From JBHIBA01 sp046758845 (GTDB lineage: Bacteria > UBA8248 > JACPRG01 > G963555815), in the NCBI GenBank assembly GCA_046758845.1, contig JBHIBA010000317.1, positions 1 through 5,357 on the forward strand: 5,357 nt of DNA, written 5' to 3'. Each line of letters opens with the position of its first letter. Position 1 is the first letter of the stretch. Under the pieces are notes generated by a model. It was not told the origin of the DNA, did not search any database, and was given only the letters and a program-made list of their open reading frames with translations. The translations under genes were made by a program, and so were the position numbers. Shown in pieces: positions 1 through 5,130 of this stretch.

Positions 1-28
1 GGGGGGCGCCTCTCAAAAAGCGCCCCCC
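1..28. terminator. GC-rich hairpin, possible terminator
   Basis: Positions 1-9 (GGGGGGCGC) are perfectly complementary to 20-28 (GCGCCCCCC), giving a 9-bp stem with a 10-nt loop. On the plus strand no run of T follows, so it is not a textbook intrinsic terminator in that direction. On the minus strand the bases after the stem lie outside the window. It could end a transcript arriving from either side, or be a dispersed palindrome. The hairpin is directly visible; its function is a guess. Confidence 0.4.
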
Positions 29-182
29 GCAAGGAAGTTTCCTCTCAAATCTCCCTCGCGCCAGTGTGCGGGCTCACCATCCGTGTCTCATATGTTTTGA
101 ACCAGTACAAAAGCTTGCTTGCGCCGGAGAGGATGGGTAACGTGTGGGGTGGAAGCTTGTTCGCCCCGGCGGAGTGGGTGGC
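29..182. other. Non-coding leader upstream of the DUF1848 gene
   Basis: This stretch is less GC-rich than the genes and holds no convincing coding frame. A small dyad (AGGAA-GT-TTCCT, 32-43) follows the edge hairpin. Around 88-111 there are AT-rich hexamers (for example TATGTT and TACAAA) that could be -10 elements, but none has a matching -35 at 16-18 nt, so I do not call a promoter. The transcript of the DUF1848 and cupin genes probably starts somewhere here. Confidence 0.4.
171..174 (+). promoter_or_regulatory. Shine-Dalgarno that decides the DUF1848 start
   Basis: GGAG at 171-174 lies 8 nt before the GTG at 183. In-frame GTG codons also exist at 144 and 174, but 144 would add 13 residues that do not look like family sequence, and 174 overlaps the GGAG itself. 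Starting at 183 puts the family-typical opening (IVSVSRRTDVPAFY) at residue 3. Confidence 0.65.
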
Positions 183-1136
183 GTGCAGATCGTCTCGGTC
201 AGCCGAAGGACAGATGTCCCCGCCTTTTACGCAGGGTGGTTCCTTGCCCGCTGGCGGGCGGGAAAAGTTTCCTACCGCAATCCTTTCGGCGGGGCCCTCT
301 ACGAGATTTCCCTCCGGCGGGGGGACGTTCTCGGCCTCGTCTTCTGGTCCAGGAATTATCGTCCGTTTTTCCCGGTCCTGGAGGAAATCGAGAAGGCGGG
401 CGTTCCTTTCTATGGTCATTTCACCCTCACAGGCCTCCCGCGCGTGCTGGAGACAAAAGTGCCCGGCGTCGAGCACGCCGTGGAAACGGCCCGGCGACTC
501 GCCGGGCGCTTCGGGCCGCAGCGGTGGGTCTGGCGGTACGACCCCGTAGTCCTCTCTACGGTGTCCGGCGCCGACTTTCACCGCAAACGGTTCGAGCGGC
601 TTTCTCGCGCCCTGGAAGGCTCCATGACGCGCTGCGTCCTGAGCTTCATGGAACCTTATCGGAAAGTCGTGCGCAACGCCGCCGCCCTTGAAAGACGAAC
701 GGGCGTCCGGGTCATTTCCTCTTCAGAACGTGAACGCCGGTCCCTGGCGCGCGACCTGGCGGCCATTGCCCGCTCCTGGGGAATCTCCGTCGAGGCCTGT
801 TGCAGCGATTACCTCCTGACGTCGGACGGCGGCGGGAGAGACGGGATCGCCGTCCTCAAGGCCCGCTGCGTCAACGCGGATCGATTCTTGGGTTTCGACG
901 GAAAGCGCGATGCGGCGGCGCGGACCATTGCGCGTCAGCCCACCCGTGAGGCGTGCGGCTGCTCGGCCAGCCGGGACGTGGGGGCTTACGACACCTGTCC
1001 CCACGGATGCGTTTATTGCTATGCCAACGCCAGCCCGGAGACGGCGCAGAGCAATTTCCGGAAAATGAGAAGAATGTCGGCCGGCCGCTTCGAGCTGGCG
1101 CCGCCGGAAGGGACTGCGGCGGCCCCGTCGTCCTGA
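183..1136 (+). CDS. DUF1848 family protein with C-terminal radical-SAM-like cysteine cluster
   Basis: The 317-residue product opens with the DUF1848 hallmark SVSRRTDVPAFYAGWF (residues 5-20), followed by NPF at 33-35. Near the C-terminus are C258-G-C260 and the cluster C272-PHG-C276-VY-C279-YAN. The CxxxCxxC spacing equals that of radical SAM enzymes, and the Pfam family is noted for this resemblance, although here the cluster is at the C-terminal end rather than the N-terminal end. It is expected to be a cytoplasmic Fe-S protein; no substrate or reaction is known to me. There is no signal peptide or membrane segment. Length and ends look complete; the last 30 or so residues after the cluster are low-complexity and probably variable. 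GTG start chosen from the Shine-Dalgarno and family N-terminus. The cupin gene follows after 38 nt on the same strand, so an operon is plausible. Family assignment is strong; function is unknown. Confidence 0.88.
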   Translation: MQIVSVSRRTDVPAFYAGWFLARWRAGKVSYRNPFGGALYEISLRRGDVLGLVFWSRNYRPFFPVLEEIEKAGVPFYGHFTLTGLPRVLETKVPGVEHAVETARRLAGRFGPQRWVWRYDPVVLSTVSGADFHRKRFERLSRALEGSMTRCVLSFMEPYRKVVRNAAALERRTGVRVISSSERERRSLARDLAAIARSWGISVEACCSDYLLTSDGGGRDGIAVLKARCVNADRFLGFDGKRDAAARTIARQPTREACGCSASRDVGAYDTCPHGCVYCYANASPETAQSNFRKMRRMSAGRFELAPPEGTAAAPSS

Positions 1137-1147
1137 AATCGGCGGCG

Positions 1148-1172
1148 TTCCCTCACGCGCAAGGGGAGGGGA
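1148..1172 (+). promoter_or_regulatory. Cupin Shine-Dalgarno inside a predicted hairpin
   Basis: GGAGG at 1165-1169 lies 5 nt before the TTG at 1175 and is the strongest Shine-Dalgarno in the window, which supports that unusual start. The segment TTCCCTC (1148-1154) can pair with GAGGGGA (1166-1172) as 7 bp including one T-G wobble, with an 11-nt loop. The stem covers most of the Shine-Dalgarno, so it could damp translation. It could equally be a remnant of a dispersed CCCTC...GAGGG palindrome. Pairing is read by eye; no folding energy was computed. Confidence 0.4.
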
Positions 1173-1174
1173 AG

Positions 1175-1516
1175 TTGGACGTTTTCCACCTTGAGGAAGA
1201 GGCGAAGCGGCTGCGGCGGACGGAAGGAGAAGTTGGACACCGAAAGCTGGTGGAGCGGCCGGGCTACCGGGCCGGGCTTGTCCTCTTCCGCCGCCCGAAC
1301 GCGCGTCCCGAGAAACCCGGGGAGATCACGCACCCGGACCTGGATGTCGTGGCCCACGTCATCGGGGGATCGGGCACCCTGACCGTCAAGGGGGAATCCC
1401 GCGACCTCGTCCCCGGAATGGTCTTGCATCTGCCGGCCGGCACGCCTCACGATTTCGCCGCCGGTCATGAGGACCTCCTCCTTTTCTACGCCCTCATCCA
1501 ATCGAAGACTGAATGA
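1175..1516 (+). CDS. Small single-domain cupin protein
   Basis: A 113-residue protein with one cupin beta-barrel. Motif 1 is represented by H53-P-D55-L-D57...H61-V-I-G-G-S-G67, and motif 2 by G81-M-V-L-H-L-P87-A-G89-T-P-H92. This resembles small Cupin_2 proteins, but the usual HxH pair and glutamate of motif 1 are replaced (H53, then aspartates), so metal ligation, if any, would rely on H53, D55 or D57, H61 and H92. No signal peptide is present; a cytoplasmic location is likely. The substrate cannot be told from sequence: such proteins include sugar isomerases, dioxygenases and sensors. The TTG start is chosen because of the GGAGG 5 nt upstream and because the cupin domain fits entirely downstream; the frame stays open further upstream but overlaps the DUF1848 gene. 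It ends 12 nt from the stop of the converging Gfo/Idh/MocA-like gene. Confidence 0.82.
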   Translation: MDVFHLEEEAKRLRRTEGEVGHRKLVERPGYRAGLVLFRRPNARPEKPGEITHPDLDVVAHVIGGSGTLTVKGESRDLVPGMVLHLPAGTPHDFAAGHEDLLLFYALIQSKTE

Positions 1517-1528
1517 GTCGGCGAGGCG

Positions 1529-2650
1529 TCAGCGGGGGAAAGGGATGTCTACGCGGACGACCTCGCCCGTTCGAGCGGACTCCCGCGCAGCGTCCATCAC
1601 GCGGAGGTTGAGCCAGGCCTCGCGTCCGTCGATGGGCGGGGGAAGACCCCGGGCGAAGGAGGCGAAGGCGTCGTCCAGGGCCCGGGCGTAGGGGCGGGCG
1701 CCGGTTTCGGAGGCCAAGGCTTCCAGGCTCACCCCCCCGCGGAGCATTTCCGGTCCCGGCTCTTTGCGTTCCCAAAGGACCCCGCCCGCTCCCTCCTTCC
1801 CCCGGCAGATGGACCACGTGTTTTCGCGCCGGTCGAGGCGGATGCTTCCTTCGGCGCCGTGGATCTCGCACACCTCGAGAGAAGGCCCAACGGTGTCCGT
1901 CTGATGCAGGACCGACCTTCCACCGCCTGCGTGTTGAAGGTGCAAGAGGGAAAGACTCACCGGGCGGTTGCGGCTTCGGTGGCTTTCCTCTCGGGCATAG
2001 ATGGATGTCACGGGAGAGTTTGCCCAGGCGCGGGCCAGGTAAGCGTCCGGGTATAGATCCGTCAGGAGTTCGCCCACGGTGGCCTCGGTCTTCGGGTCTC
2101 TCGGTCGGGGGCGTTCTATCCGGACAAAGAGGATCTCCCCGAGGTTTCGCTGGCGAACGGCCCAGAGGGCTTCCGAGTGGATCGCCTGATAACGGCCGAT
2201 GTGCAGGGCCCCCAGGTGGACGCCGGCTGCCGCGGCGGCATCCACCAACGACTCGGCCTCGGCTGAAGTTTGAGCGAGGGGAGCCCCGCAGAGGACGTGA
2301 ATCTTATTGGCCAGGGCCTTGCGAATCGTCTCGGTACGGGTCGCGAGCGGGCCCATCACCAAGAGGGCGTCCGGCCCTTTCCGTCGGTTTGGGGCTGCGG
2401 CGTCGAGCAAGGCCTCGAGGTCGGGAAACCGGCTTTCGGCGGGGATCCCAAGGAGATCGCTCGCGGCCTCGCGGCGGGCTTTCACCGAGTCCCAAAGGCC
2501 GGCCAACCGGATCCTGCCCAGGCTGTTGAGGCAGTTCAGCGCGGTCAGTGCGGCCTTTGCCGTGGAGACGTCGGCCCCCGCCACTGCGACGAGCGGGGGA
2601 ATTTCCTCCCTGGGCTCGCTCCGCAGCGATTCGGGGAGTTTCAGCTTCAC
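1529..2650 (-). CDS. Gfo/Idh/MocA-like protein, apparently catalytically degenerate
   Basis: The 373-residue protein has the two-domain layout of the Gfo/Idh/MocA oxidoreductases: an N-terminal Rossmann-like domain (about 18-140) and a C-terminal alpha/beta domain (about 145-373, including EVCEIHGAEGSIRLDRRENTW at 259-279). The family normally uses NAD(P) to oxidise or reduce sugars and related compounds. Key residues are missing here: the GxGxxG loop reads GADVSTA (25-31), the EKP motif reads G122-A-P124 within VLCGAPLAQTSAEAE, and the GGxxxDxGxH segment reads GELLTDLYPDAY (193-204) without the histidine. Cofactor binding and dehydrogenase activity are therefore doubtful, although the frame is intact and reads as a maintained gene. 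The GTG start overlaps the stop of the PPOX/F420-type gene by 4 nt (GTGA), implying translational coupling; a weak GGGGA lies 5 nt upstream. Fold assignment is good; a non-enzymatic or altered role is inferred. Confidence 0.85.
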   Translation of the reverse strand: MKLKLPESLRSEPREEIPPLVAVAGADVSTAKAALTALNCLNSLGRIRLAGLWDSVKARREAASDLLGIPAESRFPDLEALLDAAAPNRRKGPDALLVMGPLATRTETIRKALANKIHVLCGAPLAQTSAEAESLVDAAAAAGVHLGALHIGRYQAIHSEALWAVRQRNLGEILFVRIERPRPRDPKTEATVGELLTDLYPDAYLARAWANSPVTSIYAREESHRSRNRPVSLSLLHLQHAGGGRSVLHQTDTVGPSLEVCEIHGAEGSIRLDRRENTWSICRGKEGAGGVLWERKEPGPEMLRGGVSLEALASETGARPYARALDDAFASFARGLPPPIDGREAWLNLRVMDAARESARTGEVVRVDIPFPR

Positions 2651-3120
2651 AGGCGTCCCCAGGTTGCGCAGCTCTCGGGCGTAATGCGGATGATGAGCCC
2701 TTCCTGACCGCCGAGAGAAACGGTTTCGTACTGGGGATACTTCTTCCGGAGAAGGGTTTCAGCCCTCCGGTATTCCTCTTCTTTCGCCTGATCGGGGGCT
2801 GGGCGTCCGGCGCTCAAGATGGAGGCAGTTCCCCGGACGAGGACGAAACCGAGCTTCGCCCAATTCTCGTCGTAGCGATCGACCAGGAAGGCGACGTGAG
2901 GGTTTTCCGTGATATTGACGATCCGCCTCAGCTTGCGAGGGGCGCCTTTGGGCTTGCCGTCGATGGGCGTGTAAATCCTCCCTTCGTCAAGGACGAAGAC
3001 CACTGGGACCACGTGGGGTCGGCCCTTTGCGTCGGCCGTTGCCAGATGGCCGACCCGGGCGGTCTCCAGAAAGCGGGTACTCCTGCCAGTCAGCGAACTT
3101 TTCACCGGTCCTGTGGACAT
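2647..3120 (-). CDS. PPOX-class probable F420/flavin-dependent protein (Rv0121-like)
   Basis: The 157-residue protein matches the split-barrel pyridoxamine-phosphate-oxidase-like fold. FLETARVGHLATADAKGRPH (17-36) and VVPVVFVLDEGRIYTPIDGK (37-56) form the first strands of the barrel, NPHVAFLVDRYDENW (73-87) is typical of the Rv0121-type subgroup, and the protein ends with a conserved-looking GLIIRITPESCATWGRL. Relatives bind FMN or the deazaflavin F420; which one cannot be decided here. Cytoplasmic, no membrane segment. The ATG at 3120 is my choice: the frame is open to 3408, but the upstream part overlaps the sprT-like gene and looks non-coding. No clear Shine-Dalgarno precedes it; GTG at 3105 is an alternative with AGGA only 3 nt away. 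It lies 62 nt after the sprT-like stop and overlaps the next gene by 4 nt. Confidence 0.84.
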   Translation of the reverse strand: MSTGPVKSSLTGRSTRFLETARVGHLATADAKGRPHVVPVVFVLDEGRIYTPIDGKPKGAPRKLRRIVNITENPHVAFLVDRYDENWAKLGFVLVRGTASILSAGRPAPDQAKEEEYRRAETLLRKKYPQYETVSLGGQEGLIIRITPESCATWGRL

Positions 3121-3182
3121 GGAGGAGAAAGCTGCGCAGGAAGGGGAAAAACCCGTCGCTTCAAGAGACCCCTGGCCGAGCT

Positions 3183-3833
3183 TCAAGGGCGCGGCGGGGG
3201 CCTTTTTCGGGTCTTCTTTCTGTGACGGGCAGCCCTGCGATTCAGGGATGTTTTCTGCAGTCCGGGGAGCGACAGCTGCCGGCCGCTTCGCGCCGCTCCC
3301 CCGGAAACCGCCCCCGCTTTCTGGCCGGCTCGCTGGGAATTCGATCGGGCAGGGATCATCCGCACCATGCGAAGCAAGGACCCGTTGCTGCGGGCGTTCG
3401 CGTGGCAAGGACCGCAGTAAAACCGGACTGTTTTTCGGTATCTGTATTCAGTTCCGCAGCGGGGACATTCGTATATGTAAGTGGGGCCCCTCCGAGGCAA
3501 TTCCTTGCAGAAACGCTCCGTCCCGATGGCTGCGCACAGGGCGGAGAAGGTTTTTCCGTGCCCCCGAATCCGGTGATAGCGCGCGAGGTAGAGGTGGATC
3601 ATTTCGTGTTTCAGGGTCGAAAGGAGTTCACCCTCCCATCCGTAGTGATCGTGATAGGGGATGGAGATGGTCAGGACCTGCTGTCTGCTGCCGTATTCGA
3701 CAGAGCCCGCGCTTGTGGTCATCCGCCGGCTGAGGCGGATTTTGGGTGTCGGGATGGAAGAATGAAAATGCTCTCGATTCAGCTTGTGGAACAACTTTAC
3801 GACGAGAGCGAGTCGACCGGTATTCGACGCCAT
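3183..3833 (-). CDS. SprT-like zinc metalloprotein with basic tail
   Basis: Residues 10-147 form a SprT-like domain: KLFHKLNREHF (13-23), the zinc-protease motif H76-E77-M-I-H80, a third likely ligand H92 in GHGKTF, and a zinc ribbon with C123-PR-C126 and C140-GP-C143. The family includes eukaryotic SPRTN, which cleaves DNA-protein crosslinks; bacterial members are little characterised, so protease activity is inferred from intact HExxH. Residues 148-216 are a basic, low-complexity, probably disordered tail rich in R, K, S, G and P, longer than the core domain needs. It contains QLSLPG (186-191), close to sliding-clamp-binding peptides. The ATG at 3833 is the first start after an in-frame stop; only a weak GGA lies upstream. 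It is first in a three-gene unit behind the promoter at 3928-3956, with the PPOX/F420-type gene 62 nt downstream. Confidence 0.88.
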   Translation of the reverse strand: MASNTGRLALVVKLFHKLNREHFHSSIPTPKIRLSRRMTTSAGSVEYGSRQQVLTISIPYHDHYGWEGELLSTLKHEMIHLYLARYHRIRGHGKTFSALCAAIGTERFCKELPRRGPTYIYECPRCGTEYRYRKTVRFYCGPCHANARSNGSLLRMVRMIPARSNSQRAGQKAGAVSGGAARSGRQLSLPGLQKTSLNRRAARHRKKTRKRPPPRP

Positions 3834-3927
3834 TTGTCCAAAAGAATACTTACGCCCTGGTTTCGTATTTCAGCCGTAGATGGCTGTTGTGCCCTTGTGT
3901 CATGGGATTAGAAATCGACCCGAAATC

Positions 3928-3956
3928 ATTATAAAGCACCAGGCCAGATCGGGCAA
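3928..3956 (-). promoter_or_regulatory. Sigma70-type promoter for the sprT-like operon
   Basis: On the minus strand TTGCCC (3951-3956; 4 of 6 to TTGACA) and a perfect TATAAT (3928-3933) are separated by 17 nt, the optimal spacing. Transcription would start near 3921 and give a leader of about 88 nt before the ATG at 3833. No riboswitch-like fold was recognised in that leader. It is the clearest promoter in the window. Confidence 0.75.
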
Positions 3957-4029
3957 GAGAGACCCCGTGCGGGGGTGAGGGCTTGGGCTCCCCCAAAGGC
4001 AAAAAGGCATTCCTGTCAAGGGGCGCGTG

Positions 4030-4075
4030 CCGGATCAGCATTTCGCCCGCCGCAATCCCGGGTGGCTGCATCCGG
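4030..4075. repeat. Imperfect stem-loop in the intergenic spacer
   Basis: CCGGAT (4030-4035) and GCA (4038-4040) are complementary to ATCCGG (4070-4075) and TGC (4067-4069), with a 2-nt bulge. Inside the loop, GCCCG (4045-4049) can pair with CGGGT (4059-4063) using one wobble. No T-run follows on either strand, so it is not a standard terminator. It may be a dispersed palindrome or an RNA structure in the 3' region of the DUF192-methyltransferase transcript. Read by eye only. Confidence 0.3.
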
Positions 4076-4152
4076 TGCTGAAGGTGAGGCCTGCCTTCAT
4101 CTGGGGGTAGGGGGGAATTTCGAGCGACTCAAAGGTGGATCACTGCCCGGCC

Positions 4153-5130
4153 TTAGAGAAGGGCGGGGAGATATCTCCACTCCACCCGCTTCAGGTAGCT
4201 CTGATATCGCTCATCTGAAAGGAGCAGTCGCTCCTCCGCCAACGCTCGAAGGGGAAGGCCGATGTAGAGCGCCGAGAGCGCGATCCAGTTCCAGGCCGTA
4301 GGGTTTTGCAGGACAAAGCCGAGGAAGAACACCAGCTCGCCCGTGTACATGGGGTGCCTCATGCAGCGGTACAGGCCCCACTCCACCAAGCCCCGGTCGG
4401 CGGGGGTGAGACCAAAGCTGCGGCCCAGACTGAGAAGGGATCCCAAGACCACCAGGAGTCCCGCCCCCTGGAGGAAAGCGCCGGAGATGGAGAGCGGTCC
4501 GACGGAAGTCTCCACCGCTCTCAGCCCCCATGGGATGGTCAAGGTCGAGAGGGTGAGAGCCCAGTCGGACGCCCGTCGGGTGACCCGGTTGGCCTTTCTT
4601 CGCAGGATAAACAGGGTGGCCACAAGCCCGTTCACCAAAAAGATGGCCATCCCCCCAAACGTCGGAACGGAAAGAAAATGGCTCAGGTTCGCCGTGGCCA
4701 AAATCCCGAAAAGAAGGGCCAGCAGCAAGTTCACGGCCCAATGCCCTATGTGGGAGGGGCCGCCTTCTCCCGCCGCCGGCAGGAGAATTCGATCACCCAC
4801 CTGGGTGCCGGTGGAGGCAATGGTCCCGGCCGGCAGTTCGAGGACCCGGCGGGACCGCCAGGCTCCCACCATGAGTCGCCCAGGGGGTATCCCCTCCGCA
4901 ACCCGAACGACCCGGCCGCCTCGGTCAAGAAACAGGGCATCGATGGGGAATCGCATGCCGGTGGTGTGGATCGCCTTGCACGGGTCCAGAAGCAAGGCCT
5001 CACCGCCGGGCAGGGAGGACCGTCCCAGGAGTCCCTGCATGCGCTCCGAGAAGGTCTCCGCCCGGAAAGCCCTGTCGGCCAGCCTCTGGCCAGTGGATGT
5101 ATTGACTGCTCCCTGCTGTAAGCTTTTCAT
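4153..5130 (-). CDS. DUF192 domain fused to ICMT-like membrane methyltransferase
   Basis: Residues 15-117 are a DUF192 domain, with DPCKAIHTTGMRFPIDALFLD (49-69) and an ELPAGT segment (98-103) as typical landmarks. Residues 130-325 are a polytopic membrane domain, with hydrophobic segments near 132-150, 157-176, 190-205, 214-235 and 263-292. It carries the isoprenylcysteine carboxyl methyltransferase-type signature R258-H-P-M-Y262-TGE, then E299-E300 and the closing YQSYLKRVEWRYLPALL (309-325), which form the S-adenosylmethionine site in this superfamily. Both parts look intact. DUF192 has no settled function but is often encoded near Tad pilus genes. The ATG overlaps the tadC stop by 4 nt (ATGA), so the protein is probably made by coupled translation in a pilus operon. 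Its substrate is unknown; a role in pilus or envelope modification is inference. No clear terminator follows the TAA. Confidence 0.86.
   Translation of the reverse strand: MKSLQQGAVNTSTGQRLADRAFRAETFSERMQGLLGRSSLPGGEALLLDPCKAIHTTGMRFPIDALFLDRGGRVVRVAEGIPPGRLMVGAWRSRRVLELPAGTIASTGTQVGDRILLPAAGEGGPSHIGHWAVNLLLALLFGILATANLSHFLSVPTFGGMAIFLVNGLVATLFILRRKANRVTRRASDWALTLSTLTIPWGLRAVETSVGPLSISGAFLQGAGLLVVLGSLLSLGRSFGLTPADRGLVEWGLYRCMRHPMYTGELVFFLGFVLQNPTAWNWIALSALYIGLPLRALAEERLLLSDERYQSYLKRVEWRYLPALL

Larger units (their letters stand above)
3834..4152. other. Intergenic spacer between two minus-strand operons
   Basis: This 319-nt spacer lies downstream of the DUF192-methyltransferase gene and upstream of sprT. 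It holds the sprT promoter, short dyads (CCCCG-TG-CGGGG, 3963-3974; TTGGG-CTCC-CCCAA, 3983-3996), a larger stem-loop (4030-4075), an AAGG...CCTT near-palindrome (4081-4097) and a G-tract (GGGGG-TA-GGGGGG, 4103-4115). On the minus strand the 3963-3974 hairpin is followed by TCTCTCTT, so it might weakly terminate the upstream operon. A 73-codon frame across it is not credible as a gene. No tRNA was found. Confidence 0.5.

Noticed and set aside
45..581. 178-codon minus-strand frame at the left end
   Set aside because: It is antisense to the DUF1848 gene and its translation is compositionally biased with no family features.
1517..1528. Bidirectional terminator between the converging cupin and Gfo/Idh/MocA-like genes
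   Set aside because: The gap is 12 nt; only a 4-bp GACT/AGTC dyad is present and no T-run, so no terminator is supported.
3121..3408. N-terminal extension of the PPOX/F420-type protein to a start at 3408
   Set aside because: The extra 96 residues overlap the sprT-like gene, are low-complexity and lie before the conserved barrel; an ATG at 3120 gives a normal family length.
3850..3903. 17-codon leader peptide in the sprT 5' leader (ATG at 3903, TAA at 3850)
   Set aside because: It lies within the predicted transcript but has no Shine-Dalgarno and no regulatory codon run or attenuator-like hairpin.
2005..3911. Several long plus-strand frames (for example 2005-2529, 2548-3225, 3027-3911, 3113-3733)
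   Set aside because: They are antisense to three genes with clear family motifs and read as the Arg/Gly/Pro-rich shadows usual in GC-rich DNA.
4014..4019. Perfect minus-strand -35 hexamer TTGACA in the spacer
   Set aside because: The -10 position 17 nt downstream reads TTGGGG, so it does not form a promoter.
3850..4071. 73-codon minus-strand frame in the spacer
   Set aside because: It runs through the sprT promoter, has no Shine-Dalgarno and no recognisable sequence.
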